Shown here one piece after another: positions 1-8,679 of a stretch of DNA of 64,000 nt. The stretch's first letter is position 1; each line of letters opens with the position of its first letter. Origin of the DNA: Hyunsoonleella aquatilis. GTDB taxonomy: Bacteria > Bacteroidota > Bacteroidia > Flavobacteriales > Flavobacteriaceae. The notes beneath the pieces were generated by a model. That model made no database searches, was not told the DNA's origin, and saw only the letters and a program-made list of their open reading frames with translations. The position numbers were made by a program, and so were the translations under genes. The DNA lies in contig NZ_JACNMF010000002.1 of NCBI RefSeq assembly GCF_014270105.1, forward strand, positions 62,001-126,000. Direction: 5' to 3'.

Positions 1-91
1 GATTTTAAAGTCTGGTGAACAGCTTCAGACTTATTTCCCTTATGAAGATGGGGACACGAATGAGTTGACTAACGAAATTTCAAAAGGATAA
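1..91 (+). CDS. C-terminal end of a TPM-domain protein (partial)
   Basis: A reading frame is open from base 2 to the TAA at 89-91, giving 29 residues that end in ELTNEISKG. The motif GEQLQTYFPYEDGDTNEL resembles the C-terminus of the short TPM (TPM_phosphatase/YgcG-like) proteins that often precede a second, glycine-rich TPM protein in flavobacteria. The following gene is exactly such a protein and starts about 10 nt after this stop, which supports the call and suggests one operon. The 5' part lies outside the window, so catalytic or membrane features cannot be judged. Confidence 0.5.
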   Translation, partial: ILKSGEQLQTYFPYEDGDTNELTNEISKG

Positions 92-96
92 TTGGG

Positions 97-134
97 CAGT
101 ATGCAGTATTCAGTAGGCAGTTCGCAGTCGCAGT
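97..134 (+). repeat. CAGTNNN heptamer tandem repeat
   Basis: CAGT occurs at 97, 104, 111, 118 and 125 (exact 7-nt period) and again at 131. The array covers the ATG at 101-103 and the codons before the signal peptide of the TPM protein. CAGT-rich short repeats of this kind are familiar between genes in flavobacterial genomes (recollection, not searched). Because 7 is not a multiple of 3, a change in copy number would shift the reading frame. Confidence 0.7.
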
Positions 135-946
135 ATAGGCAACAAAAGAAAACTGTACTTATCCTTATGTTGGCGCTTTTTTCTTTTTGCACAACTTATG
201 CCCAATTCGATATTCCTGAAAAACCAGAATTTCAAACCAGTGTTTATGATTATTATAATCTTTTAAATGCTTCAGAAAAAGGTGGCCTCGAGCGTAAACT
301 CATTAAATACTCGGATACTACTTCTACACAAATAGTTGTCGCCATTATTGCTTCTACCAAAGGCGAAAACATTAATTATTTAGGGGCTAATTGGTTGACT
401 GAATGGGGTATTGGACAAGCAAAAGAAGACAATGGTATTTTAATTATTCTTGCAAGAGACGATAGGCGTATTGCCATAAATACGGGATACGGCGTGGAAC
501 ATTTGTTGACCGATGCCATGTCCAAACGGATTATTGAGCGGGACATCATCCCATTTTTCAAAAGAAATGATTACTATGGTGGCCTTAACCGTGGCGCGGA
601 TGCCATTTTTGAGGTTATGAATGGGGAATACAAGGGTTCGCGAAAATCGAATAACAATGGGTTGCCCATTGGTTTCTATTTTGTGCTTTTCCTAATTTTT
701 ATCTTGATACTTATTGCCATTACCAAAAATAGACGCGGTGGAGGTGGCAATAGAGGACATCGTTCTACCGGGCAAGATATTTTGGAGGCCATCATTTTTA
801 GCAATATGGGCCGTGGCAACTATCGTGGCGGTTCCAGTGGCTGGGGCCGAAGTTCAGGCGGTGGTGGATGGTCTTCCGGAGGCGGTTTTGGTGGTGGCTT
901 TGGAGGAGGTGCTGGTGGTGGAGGCGGTGCTTCTGGGGGGTGGTGA
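101..946 (+). CDS. TPM domain membrane protein with glycine-rich tail
   Basis: Predicted exported or membrane protein of the TPM (TLP18.3/Psb32/MOLO-1) family, whose biochemical role in bacteria is poorly defined. A hydrophobic signal (TVLILMLALFSF, then AQ) is followed by the TPM domain at roughly residues 40-175, including QIVVAIIAST and a conserved GYGVEHLLTD. A transmembrane helix lies near residue 190-205 (FYFVLFLIFILILIAI), and the last 70 residues are Gly/Ser-rich. I chose the ATG at 101; the frame also permits a TTG at 92 that abuts the preceding stop. The first roughly 15 codons consist of CAGTNNN repeats and do not look like protein that was selected, so the natural start is uncertain. 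A bidirectional-looking terminator follows. Confidence 0.85.
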   Translation: MQYSVGSSQSQYRQQKKTVLILMLALFSFCTTYAQFDIPEKPEFQTSVYDYYNLLNASEKGGLERKLIKYSDTTSTQIVVAIIASTKGENINYLGANWLTEWGIGQAKEDNGILIILARDDRRIAINTGYGVEHLLTDAMSKRIIERDIIPFFKRNDYYGGLNRGADAIFEVMNGEYKGSRKSNNNGLPIGFYFVLFLIFILILIAITKNRRGGGGNRGHRSTGQDILEAIIFSNMGRGNYRGGSSGWGRSSGGGGWSSGGGFGGGFGGGAGGGGGASGGW

Positions 947-983
947 TTTATTTCAATTACATAGGCCTTATGATGAATAAGAA

Positions 984-1022
984 AGGCAGTCTAAAAAGTC
1001 ACTTTTAGACTGCCTCTTTTTG
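984..1022. terminator. Rho-independent terminator between convergent genes
   Basis: Perfect 13-bp stem AGGCAGTCTAAAA (984-996) with TTTTAGACTGCCT (1003-1015), a 6-nt loop, then CTTTTT on the + strand. It lies between the TPM gene (+) and the TlpA-type gene (-), so it probably ends the + transcript and may also end the - transcript. Confidence 0.85.
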
Positions 1023-1047
1023 TAAAATCTTTACACCAAAAAATATG

Positions 1048-3612
1048 TTATTTAGCCATTTCTGCCTTAAATATCCTTTTCAAACTGGTATTGTCCATAT
1101 GTGGCATTTTGGGTTTCACGATGTTACCTTCCTTGTTTACCAATGTATAATGCGGAATACCAGAGATATTAAATTTTTCAGCTAAATAATTCCACTCGTC
1201 TTCCGACACTCTGTAATGTTCTCCTTTTATATTTGCTATCGCATTCTTCCATGTTCCCTCTGGCGAGGTTTGGTTGGTTATGTACAAAAACACCACATCT
1301 TCATCTGCCATTTCTGCTTTTAGAGGAGCAATTCTTTTTATACCTGATTTACATGGGGCACACCAGGTAGCCCAAAAATCTACGTAAACTACTTTACCTT
1401 TAAATTTTTCCAACATGGAGGCAAACAACTCATCGCCTTCACTTTTCTCCACACTATGTACGGTATAACCTCCTTTGGTTTTGTTAAGCTCCATTTTTTC
1501 CTTGGTTTGCTCATTACAAAATGCTAAATACTCTTTTAAAAATGGTGTATGAATCTTCTCTTGCGCCTTGACCAAAGTCTCATTATTATAAACTTTATAG
1601 TCTTCAAACTTTTTACTAAGTGTTTGTATTTTCATTACATCTTGTAAAAAGGAATTTTGCTTCCCAAAAAACGCTCGCATTTTCTTGTCTCTAGCTTCAC
1701 TCAGCCGTACCCTAAAAATCTCAGATGAATGTTTATTGTATTTGTCATAAAACGTTTTTACGGCACCTTCAAACTGTTTTTTAAATACACGCTCTTCTTC
1801 AATTTCAATAGGTGTCTTTAAAACCGCTAAGGCCTCTACCATTTTAGCTTCTTCATCTGTAATTTCAATATTTTTAGTTTTTAAATAGTCCACAACATTA
1901 AGGATAAAATGATGTTTGTATTGGTCTTTTTCTTTTATAAACTTCCGAACATCTTTAAAATGTTTCCTATACTTTTTATAAAACGCTTGTTCAGTATCAC
2001 CATGCGCCTTTCTGAATTTTTCTTCTTTGGCGCGTATTTCTGGAGTTTCTATTTGCTTACTTGACTCCACCATATTAAGTTCTTCAGTAGTTAATTCTAT
2101 GCCTTTTTTCTGCAACCAATAAGCCATTTCTGCCCTGTTTAATTGAGACAATCGATCTTCTCTAAAAATCTCAGCATACATTAACCTATTTGTAAAAAAG
2201 TAATAGCTGTTAGACAAGGTTAATAGCTTATTATCTGCAATAGATTTGGGCAGAAAACTATAGTAATCCTCATCTACCTCAAACTCTTTATAAGGTACTT
2301 TATCCTTCTCGTTTTTGGCTCTTTTATTTTTTGAAGCCATAGAACGGCGATACATGTCATAACTCAGTAGCATATCGTAAAACCCCAATTCGATTTCTGT
2401 GTTCTTTATTTGCAATGCTTTTTTACTAATAAAGTTATCCTTTTGAAATAACCTAAGTTTACCCAGAGATTCTTCCTTTAATTCTTGGCATAATTTTTTA
2501 TAATCCTTTGGAGATGTTTCTCCTATTTTTTTATACTGTTTCTTACTTAAACTAAGTGTAATGTCTTTTAATTTTTGTAAGTCAGCATTAATTTGGGCGT
2601 TATCGCCCATAAAATAGGAGTCTCTGTTATGGATATAATGAAACGCTTCTTTATTAGGCTCTAAAAACACATCGTATCTACCGATTGGCGTTTTTACGTA
2701 CACCGTTTGCGGATGAGTTAACGGAAGTTCCAGTTTAAAACTGCCATCCTCACTTACTTTAACCAAATGCGATTCTTGGCCTCCTAAAAATGGGTTATTG
2801 ACATGAATCATGCCTGTTTTTTGCTTCATCCTTTTTGAAAACCCTTTTATCATTCCAGAATATGTAGCAGTACTTATTTCAAACTCCACGTTTTCAAAAG
2901 CCACATCGTTTGGCAATTTAAAATCTGGGTTGAACACCTTTTCTAAACTATAATCTTGTAGTGACTTAGGTGAACCGCCAAAAGCAACCATTCCATTTTT
3001 TCCGAGTTTTGCATTTATGGTTTTAACCTCGCCACCTTTCTCTAAAGTTATAGTATATTTTTTGCCTTTTTGGTCAACAGATTTATAATTCCAAACTATA
3101 CCATCTACAATGGCATATTTGGAATTAAAACCATAATCCCAACGATTACTACCATCAACTAAAAACCAGTTCCCCCGAAGCTCTTTCGGTAATAATACAC
3201 TATTTTCATCTTCTTGTATTATAATATCATAAATACCACCGCCACCTTTTTTTTCTACCCCAAACTCAATAGTTTTAACAGTTTTGCTTAAAGGCGGAAA
3301 ATATAACTGATATGTAACTTCTCCGGATTTTGGAAAATAATTTCTTTTAAACTCTGCTCCAGTGAGTTTAATAGTAAATAGTTTTTTATCTCCACTTAAA
3401 TCTTGGATATAAGACTCTTCGTGCAAATGAAAATATCCCCACGGCAACTTTTTTAATTTGAAATGCAACACCGTTGTGGTGTCTAGCATTTCAATTTTTG
3501 TAATTTCTCCTGGATATGTAGCGAGCCCGTATTCTGGATTTTCAATGACTTTTTGAGCGTAAAGGTGAGATGATACTACCCCAACGAAGAGGATAAAAAG
3601 GAATTTGTTCAT
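1048..3612 (-). CDS. Large TlpA-like thioredoxin-fold protein
   Basis: An 854-residue exported protein with a signal peptide (MNKFLFILFVGVVSSHLYA). The first roughly 720 residues are a Bacteroidetes-type mixed region: a beta-rich N-terminus followed by a helical, charged stretch. The C-terminal thioredoxin/TlpA domain has the redox motif WCAPC at about residues 750-754 and a cis-proline loop GIPHY near 820. Such proteins are expected to act as periplasmic thiol-disulfide reductases; the substrate is unknown. It is far longer than a classical TlpA (about 180-220 aa). The upstream DsbD-alpha-like gene ends only 10 nt before its ATG, so the two are probably co-transcribed and work in the same redox pathway. 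Confidence 0.85.
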   Translation of the reverse strand: MNKFLFILFVGVVSSHLYAQKVIENPEYGLATYPGEITKIEMLDTTTVLHFKLKKLPWGYFHLHEESYIQDLSGDKKLFTIKLTGAEFKRNYFPKSGEVTYQLYFPPLSKTVKTIEFGVEKKGGGGIYDIIIQEDENSVLLPKELRGNWFLVDGSNRWDYGFNSKYAIVDGIVWNYKSVDQKGKKYTITLEKGGEVKTINAKLGKNGMVAFGGSPKSLQDYSLEKVFNPDFKLPNDVAFENVEFEISTATYSGMIKGFSKRMKQKTGMIHVNNPFLGGQESHLVKVSEDGSFKLELPLTHPQTVYVKTPIGRYDVFLEPNKEAFHYIHNRDSYFMGDNAQINADLQKLKDITLSLSKKQYKKIGETSPKDYKKLCQELKEESLGKLRLFQKDNFISKKALQIKNTEIELGFYDMLLSYDMYRRSMASKNKRAKNEKDKVPYKEFEVDEDYYSFLPKSIADNKLLTLSNSYYFFTNRLMYAEIFREDRLSQLNRAEMAYWLQKKGIELTTEELNMVESSKQIETPEIRAKEEKFRKAHGDTEQAFYKKYRKHFKDVRKFIKEKDQYKHHFILNVVDYLKTKNIEITDEEAKMVEALAVLKTPIEIEEERVFKKQFEGAVKTFYDKYNKHSSEIFRVRLSEARDKKMRAFFGKQNSFLQDVMKIQTLSKKFEDYKVYNNETLVKAQEKIHTPFLKEYLAFCNEQTKEKMELNKTKGGYTVHSVEKSEGDELFASMLEKFKGKVVYVDFWATWCAPCKSGIKRIAPLKAEMADEDVVFLYITNQTSPEGTWKNAIANIKGEHYRVSEDEWNYLAEKFNISGIPHYTLVNKEGNIVKPKMPHMDNTSLKRIFKAEMAK

Positions 3613-3622
3613 AATTGATAGT

Positions 3623-4063
3623 TTATTTGATTGATGCTTCGAAATTTTTGGATCCAGGAATACATTTTTCGTCGTTACAGGTCATATAGTGTATGGTGCC
3701 CTTTATATCTATGGGCTCATTATTTAGTTTAATAATACGTTGTTTAAAAACTGTTTTGTTTTCAAAGTATTTTACATTCATTTCAAAAACGGCTTCATAT
3801 ACTTCCTTGGCATTTTCTTCTAATGGTTGCCCTTCACATTTATAATTGTCATTAGGTTCAAACTTAAATACGGTGGGCAATGGTCCGCCTTCGGAAAGGT
3901 ATTGTGAATATAAATGCCAACTGCTTTCAATATCCACAGTAAAAACTATATCATATTCGTTTTCCGAAATCTTTTCAAGTGAAGTTTCCCATGTAACGGG
4001 ATTTAAAATTTGAGAATAACTTTGTATTGATATTAATACAAATAGGAATGTGATGATTTTCAA
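3623..4063 (-). CDS. Stand-alone DsbD alpha-domain-like protein
   Basis: A 146-residue exported protein with signal KIITFLFVLISIQSYSQ. The body matches the N-terminal (alpha) domain of DsbD: VTWETSLEKISENEYDIVFT at the start, SSWHLYSQ in the middle, and the redox pair in MTCNDEKCIPG (Cys129 and Cys134). In DsbD this domain passes electrons to periplasmic acceptors; here the membrane and gamma domains are missing and nothing in the window supplies them. The start is TTG (4061-4063): there is no in-frame ATG before a stop upstream, and the signal peptide begins exactly there. It lies 10 nt upstream of the TlpA-like gene, which is a plausible redox partner. Confidence 0.75.
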   Translation of the reverse strand: MKIITFLFVLISIQSYSQILNPVTWETSLEKISENEYDIVFTVDIESSWHLYSQYLSEGGPLPTVFKFEPNDNYKCEGQPLEENAKEVYEAVFEMNVKYFENKTVFKQRIIKLNNEPIDIKGTIHYMTCNDEKCIPGSKNFEASIK

Positions 4064-4119
4064 AAGATGGGAAAAATTTAAGTGTTAACAGCCAGTCCTA
4101 ATGTAACGAAAGTAAGATT

Positions 4120-4136
4120 AAAACAGTATGTGTTTT
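4120..4136 (-). terminator. Weak hairpin after the ABC/GntR operon
   Basis: AAAACA (4120-4125) pairs with TGTTTT (4131-4136) around a 5-nt loop, downstream of the small TPR-like gene on the - strand. The stem is short and A/T-rich, so termination here is only possible, not clear. Confidence 0.3.
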
Positions 4137-4176
4137 CTTAACAAATAGCCAATTTTAGTAGTTGTAATGTTAAAAG

Positions 4177-4698
4177 TTACTTTAAGGGTTTTCTAACTTT
4201 AATAGAATCGCCTTTAGCATTCTTATAATACTCATAGGTAATCCCTTTAGCAGAATCTTGTTTTATTAATACCTCTATATGAGGTTTTGCAGCGTCTTTC
4301 AAACCTAAATTTAAAAGCGTCCGGCCGCAAACTTCATTTACAAAACGATTATTTGGCTCCAATTTATGAGCTTTATCTATCCACTTCTTTGCAAGTTTTA
4401 AATTAAAAGTATCCTTGGTTAAATTAAATTTATCATTCAATAAACTTGCTGCACTTGCGTAGTCATAATAGCCATTGTAATATTTAAAATATTCTTCTGA
4501 TATCACTATAAATTCTTCTATTTTTTCAATAGAATCCTTGTTTTTTTCAAGCCATTGTCGGGTATAGTAAAAATCTGTTCGTGCTTTTTTCTTTTTATCA
4601 TATTCTTCTTCATGAAACATAGAATCTACATGCCAACTCACTAATACAAGAGTTATAAATGCTAAAAAGCCAATTAAAATATAATTACTTGTTTTCAT
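4177..4698 (-). CDS. Membrane-anchored TPR-like hypothetical protein
   Basis: A 173-residue protein with one N-terminal membrane helix (YILIGFLAFITLVLVSW) and an otherwise soluble, lysine-rich helical region. Residues around 100-150 (AKKWIDKAHKLEPNN, LLNLGLKDAAKPHIEVLI) look like one or two tetratricopeptide repeats. I do not recognise a specific family. Its ATG overlaps the end of the GntR gene by 14 nt, so it is the last gene of the ABC/GntR operon and is probably translationally coupled to it. The function may relate to the transporter or to the stress that transporter responds to, but this is inference. Confidence 0.7.
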   Translation of the reverse strand: MKTSNYILIGFLAFITLVLVSWHVDSMFHEEEYDKKKKARTDFYYTRQWLEKNKDSIEKIEEFIVISEEYFKYYNGYYDYASAASLLNDKFNLTKDTFNLKLAKKWIDKAHKLEPNNRFVNEVCGRTLLNLGLKDAAKPHIEVLIKQDSAKGITYEYYKNAKGDSIKVRKPLK

Positions 4699-5065
4699 TG
4701 GGATCGTTTTGTTTTAGTTCGTCAATTAGTGCTTTTAAATCGTTACTATCCAATTGCAGTAGCTTTATTTTTTCTAATAAAATGGGGAGTTCATTTTTAA
4801 AAAACTCTTTTTTATTTCTGTTTTTAATTAATTTCACGGCGTGTTCTGCTACAAAAAAACCTACACCTCTTTTATTATTAAAAATTTCTTCACCCTCTAA
4901 ATAACTGTAGGTGCGCATTACGGTATTTCTATTTACCTCCAATTCCGCTGCCAAATCGCGAACAGAAGGCACCCTTTCATTTGGCTGTAGTTTACCTTCC
5001 AAAATTTGGTTGCAAATACTATCTGCAATCTGTAAATAAATACCTTTGGTTGCCTTAAATTCCAT
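4685..5065 (-). CDS. GntR-family regulator, YtrA type
   Basis: A 126-residue regulator. A GntR winged-helix domain fills residues 1-75 (IYLQIADSICNQILEGKL, RVPSVRDLAAELEVNRNTV), followed by only about 50 residues of helical tail. This short effector part is the mark of the YtrA subfamily, whose members usually repress the ABC transporter operon they belong to. The stop of the upstream permease gene and this ATG share base 5065, so the two are coupled. A candidate operator lies between the operon promoter and the ATPase ATG (6727-6748). Confidence 0.9.
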   Translation of the reverse strand: MEFKATKGIYLQIADSICNQILEGKLQPNERVPSVRDLAAELEVNRNTVMRTYSYLEGEEIFNNKRGVGFFVAEHAVKLIKNRNKKEFFKNELPILLEKIKLLQLDSNDLKALIDELKQNDPNENK

Positions 5066-5883
5066 TATGCTTCCTTTTCTTTGAGTTTAAAGTAGGCGAA
5101 TGGCAATAAAAATAAACTTGATAATGCACCAATACTATAGAGTGCAACATGACTGCTCTCGTACTCATCTTCTAAATCTCTAGAAATAACTTCAATACCG
5201 AAAACATCCACTTTACTCGGCAGTAGAATATGGTACAAAATTAATGTCACAACATACGCAAATAAGAATAGCCCTCCTAAAGCCAAAATAGTTTTGAATA
5301 ACGCATATTTTTTGAAACAGCTTGCACCCGCGAACATAAACGTGGTAAATGAAAACAACGACAGTAAGGCTACGTTTCTATCTAATTTATTTTTAACAAA
5401 ATCAAGTGAATCCAAGATTCCAAAACTAGGTATGTCCATGAAACCCCGACTATACTCTCGGGCAAACATAAGGGTAGCTAACTTAAAACTTAACCAAAAA
5501 AACAGCAAATACAATAGATTAAAGAGCACTACTCTAATAAGAAACTCATAAAAGAACTTTTCAAAGTTGGATACCGGTAAACTTAAATAGGTTGAAGTTC
5601 CCTCTTTATCTCTAAAAAAACTAAACGAGCTACCGGCTACTACAACTGAAAAAATTAAATAAAACCAAACAAAATAACTCACATAATCCCTGTGCTGTTT
5701 ATCAAAATTATAACTATCCGCATACTCCTCAAGAATTCTATAGTTATCATCCAACAAATAATAACTAGCAAAACATAATACCACAAACATAACTAGTGCA
5801 AACAGTACATACTTCTTTTTGTGAAGCGCTATATCATATTGTAAAAACTTAAAAAAACGGCTTAAATTAAAATATCTATTCAT
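5065..5883 (-). CDS. ABC-2 type membrane permease subunit
   Basis: A 272-residue hydrophobic protein with about six transmembrane segments, for example YVLFALVMFVVLCFASYYLL, FVWFYLIFSVVVAGSSFSFF, VVLFNLLYLLFFWLSFKLA, TILALGGLFLFAYVVTLIL and a final one near the C-terminus. There is no solute-binding domain, as expected for the permease of a small YtrA-regulated ABC exporter. The gene lies 11 nt after the ATPase gene and touches the GntR gene. The substrate cannot be read from the sequence. Confidence 0.8.
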   Translation of the reverse strand: MNRYFNLSRFFKFLQYDIALHKKKYVLFALVMFVVLCFASYYLLDDNYRILEEYADSYNFDKQHRDYVSYFVWFYLIFSVVVAGSSFSFFRDKEGTSTYLSLPVSNFEKFFYEFLIRVVLFNLLYLLFFWLSFKLATLMFAREYSRGFMDIPSFGILDSLDFVKNKLDRNVALLSLFSFTTFMFAGASCFKKYALFKTILALGGLFLFAYVVTLILYHILLPSKVDVFGIEVISRDLEDEYESSHVALYSIGALSSLFLLPFAYFKLKEKEA

Positions 5884-5894
5884 AATACCTTAAA

Positions 5895-6713
5895 CTATAG
5901 TTTAATATCGGCTTTATTTAAAACGGCTTTAAAAAGTAGCTCTATGTCAATTGGGGTTTCTTCTTCATCATTTACCGGCATGATAGTATCATGACCCCCC
6001 ACACTTTTTTCAGAATAAAAAACCTCTTTTTCTGCAAGAGATGCAACTCTTTTAAATTGAATCTTCTCAACAATGGCTGTCACCTCCTTTTCAAAAATGA
6101 TATCGCCTTTATCCATTATGACAATTTTATCGATTACAGCTTCAATGTCTCTAACTTGATGCGTAGAAATAACGACTAATTGATTTTCATCAACAGAACT
6201 AATCAAAACTTTTCTAAAAACACTTTTAGAATGAATATCCAAACCATTAGTGGGTTCATCCAGTAACAACAATTTACAATTTGTGGCCAAGGCAAACGCT
6301 ATAGTAAACTTTTTTTGCTGCCCATGTGAAAGTTTATGAAGCTTTTGGGTTTCATCCAATTCAAAATCATCGAGAATTTTACTCATTTTTTCTTGATCGA
6401 AATTTTTATACAATTTTCCATAAACTTTAACATAAGACTTTATGGATAACGATGGGTAAAATGGCGTTTCTGTTACCAAAAAGACATCGTTTAAAAAATC
6501 CGGTTCTCTTTTAAAAGGGATGTGCTCGTTTATACTAACCTTTGCCTTCTTAAGGTCGAGTAAGCCAGACATCACATTTAAAAGCGTTGATTTTCCTGCA
6601 CCATTCTTTCCAAGTAACCCAACAATATTACCTGCTTCTTGATTGAAGTTTAAGTCTTTAAATAAGCTACTCTTTTTACTGTAACTGTAAGAAAGATTTT
6701 GAATCGATATCAT
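5895..6713 (-). CDS. ABC transporter ATP-binding protein
   Basis: A 272-residue nucleotide-binding subunit. Walker A is GKNGAGKS (residues 35-42), the Q-loop region contains FLVTETPFYPS, the signature is LSHGQQKK, and Walker B is LLLLDEPTNGLD followed by the switch STHQVRD. The C-terminal 70 residues are divergent. It is the first gene of the operon ATPase-permease-GntR-TPR protein. The promoter at 6748-6777 and a palindromic leader sit directly upstream. Confidence 0.92.
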   Translation of the reverse strand: MISIQNLSYSYSKKSSLFKDLNFNQEAGNIVGLLGKNGAGKSTLLNVMSGLLDLKKAKVSINEHIPFKREPDFLNDVFLVTETPFYPSLSIKSYVKVYGKLYKNFDQEKMSKILDDFELDETQKLHKLSHGQQKKFTIAFALATNCKLLLLDEPTNGLDIHSKSVFRKVLISSVDENQLVVISTHQVRDIEAVIDKIVIMDKGDIIFEKEVTAIVEKIQFKRVASLAEKEVFYSEKSVGGHDTIMPVNDEEETPIDIELLFKAVLNKADIKL

Positions 6714-6714
6714 T

Positions 6715-6748
6715 ACTAATGTATTAGTGTACTATTTAAGTATGACAC
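6715..6748. promoter_or_regulatory. Palindromic leader, candidate GntR (YtrA) operator
   Basis: Between the operon promoter and the ATPase ATG are a perfect inverted repeat ACTAAT-GT-ATTAGT (6715-6728) and an imperfect one, GTGTACT ... AGTATGACAC (6727-6748). A repressor bound here would block the start of the operon that encodes the GntR protein. Assignment to this regulator is inference from position. Confidence 0.45.
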
Positions 6749-6777
6749 AAAGATAGATTTATTATTGAAAAGAACAA
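6748..6777 (-). promoter_or_regulatory. Flavobacterial promoter of the ABC/GntR operon
   Basis: On the - strand the -7 box TATCTTTG (6748-6755) matches TAnnTTTG exactly, and a TTG (-33) lies 19 nt upstream (6775-6777). Both elements and the spacing fit the Bacteroidetes primary-sigma promoter. Confidence 0.7.
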
Positions 6778-6794
6778 TTATTTATTGAAAAAAG

Positions 6795-8099
6795 TTATTT
6801 TTTCCGCATATAAACACTAATCGGGACACCTGTAAAATCAAACTTCTCCCGTAGTTTATTCTCCAAAAAGCGTTTGTAGGGGTCTTTTACATATTGAGGT
6901 AAATTGCAGAAAAACGCAAATTGTGGTTGAGGCGTGGGCAATTGCATGATGTATTTAATCTTCACGAACTTGCCCTTGTAAGCCGGTGGTGGGTAATGCT
7001 CAATAATGGGCAACAAGACGTCATTGAGCTGACTTGTCTTGATTTTCTTTGCTCTATTTTTATACACCTCAACGGCGGTTTCAATAGCTTTATAAATACG
7101 TTGTTTGGTCAATGCCGAAATAAAAACAATAGGCACATCTGTGAAGGGTTCCATCTGCCTCTTAATGGCTTTTTCGTAATCCTTTACTGATTTATGGTCT
7201 TTTTCTACCAAGTCCCATTTGTTGACCAACACCACAATGCCTTTTCGATTACGTTCCGCAAGCCAAAAGATATTCTGTACCTGACCGTCAAAACCACGAT
7301 TGGCATCCAAAACCAACAGACACACATCACAATGTTCAATGGCTCGAACACTTCGCATCACCGAATAAAACTCCAAGTCTTCTTTTACCTTAGACTTTTT
7401 TCGGATTCCAGCAGTATCCACTAAATTGAATTCAAACCCAAATCGGTTGTATTTGGTGTCAATTGAATCCCTAGTCGTACCAGCTATATCGGTTACAATA
7501 TATCTATCTTCGCCAATCAATGCATTTATAAAAGAGGACTTCCCTGCATTTGGCCGACCAACCACTGCAAAACGGGGTAATTCTTCCACGTCCTCCTCTA
7601 CTTTTTCGGGAAGTGCGTCCACTAGCGCATCCAATAATTCGCCCGTACCGCTACCGTTGATGCTGGCCACAGTGTAGTACTCGCCCAGTCCAAGTGAATA
7701 AAACTCTACGGCATCCTCCCCTCTTTTGGCATTGTCCACTTTGTTCACCACCAAAAAGACAGGTTTTGATACTTTTCGCAATAGTTTTGCGACATCCTCG
7801 TCCATACCTGTAACACCGCTCTCAACATCTACCATAAAAATAATGGCATCCGCTTCGTCAATCGCCAGCTCCACCTGCTTATCGATTTCGGCTTCAAAAA
7901 TATCGTCGCTTCCTAGCACGTAACCTCCAGTGTCAATTAGGGAAAACTCTCGTCCGTTCCATTCACATTTGCCATAATGGCGATCCCGTGTTACACCACT
8001 TACGGCATCAACAATGGCCTCTCTTTTTTGAATCATACGATTGAAAAAGGTCGATTTCCCAACATTTGGCCTTCCAACAATTGCGACTATATTTCCCAT
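6795..8099 (-). CDS. der: Ribosome biogenesis GTPase Der (EngA)
   Basis: A 434-residue double GTPase that assists 50S ribosomal subunit assembly in the cytoplasm. The first G domain starts with GRPNVGKS (residues 9-16), with DTGGY and NKVD further on; the second has [14 protein letters not shown] and NKWD. The C-terminal KH-like domain ends in [11 protein letters not shown], typical for Der. The length is normal for the family. It is preceded by an exact TAnnTTTG promoter box and has its own transcription start region, divergent from the next gene. Confidence 0.98.
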   Translation of the reverse strand: MGNIVAIVGRPNVGKSTFFNRMIQKREAIVDAVSGVTRDRHYGKCEWNGREFSLIDTGGYVLGSDDIFEAEIDKQVELAIDEADAIIFMVDVESGVTGMDEDVAKLLRKVSKPVFLVVNKVDNAKRGEDAVEFYSLGLGEYYTVASINGSGTGELLDALVDALPEKVEEDVEELPRFAVVGRPNAGKSSFINALIGEDRYIVTDIAGTTRDSIDTKYNRFGFEFNLVDTAGIRKKSKVKEDLEFYSVMRSVRAIEHCDVCLLVLDANRGFDGQVQNIFWLAERNRKGIVVLVNKWDLVEKDHKSVKDYEKAIKRQMEPFTDVPIVFISALTKQRIYKAIETAVEVYKNRAKKIKTSQLNDVLLPIIEHYPPPAYKGKFVKIKYIMQLPTPQPQFAFFCNLPQYVKDPYKRFLENKLREKFDFTGVPISVYMRKK

Positions 8100-8116
8100 G
8101 TTTCTTAAATTGGGAG

Positions 8117-8124
8117 CAAAGGTA
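8117..8124 (-). promoter_or_regulatory. -7 promoter box of der
   Basis: TACCTTTG on the - strand, 17 nt upstream of the der ATG, matches TAnnTTTG exactly. No clear TTG is present at -33. Confidence 0.5.
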
Positions 8125-8175
8125 CTACTTAAAGTTGAAGAAAAAACACTAATTTAACGATGCAAACTGAACATT

Positions 8176-8679
8176 ATGCCCGCCAAAAATGAGATTGTAT
8201 TAAGGCCACGTTTCAAAGTGGAATTAGAAGAAGACAACCAGTCCGTTTTGCAACGTTTTGAGAATGCCAAGAAAACCCAAACAGATTTCACGGTGACCCG
8301 AATTGACAATCACGTATTTATAAAATATCCCAAGAAAGACCAGCATTTTTGGTCGCCACAACTCCATTTGGAAATTGACGAAGTTGATAAAAATTCAAGT
8401 CTGCTCCATGGTCTATTTGGTCCCAATCCCACCATTTGGACGATGTTTATGTTTTTGCATTTTATTGTAGCCACACTTTTTCTCGCATTTGGCATTTGGG
8501 CTTACACCAATTGGACTCTAAATAATGAATACATCCTTCAGATAAGCCTGATGGTTTTGATGGTAATTATTTGGTTTGCGCTATACTTCGGCGGACGTAT
8601 CGGGCGGGATTCCAGCAAGCCCGAAATGCATGATTTGCATGACTTTATGGAAAAGATTATTGCGCAAAAAAAGCCCTAG
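8176..8679 (+). CDS. Two-helix membrane protein of unknown function
   Basis: A 167-residue protein: a soluble N-terminal part of about 90 residues (VELEEDNQSVLQRFENAK, DFTVTRIDNHVFIKYPKK, HFWSPQLHLEIDE) followed by two transmembrane helices (TMFMFLHFIVATLFLAFGIW and LQISLMVLMVIIWFALYF) and a short cytoplasmic tail ending in AQKKP. No signal peptide is seen, so the N-terminus is probably cytoplasmic. I do not recognise a characterised family. It sits between der and era and faces away from der; this neighbourhood hints at a housekeeping role but does not show one. Confidence 0.8.
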   Translation: MPAKNEIVLRPRFKVELEEDNQSVLQRFENAKKTQTDFTVTRIDNHVFIKYPKKDQHFWSPQLHLEIDEVDKNSSLLHGLFGPNPTIWTMFMFLHFIVATLFLAFGIWAYTNWTLNNEYILQISLMVLMVIIWFALYFGGRIGRDSSKPEMHDLHDFMEKIIAQKKP

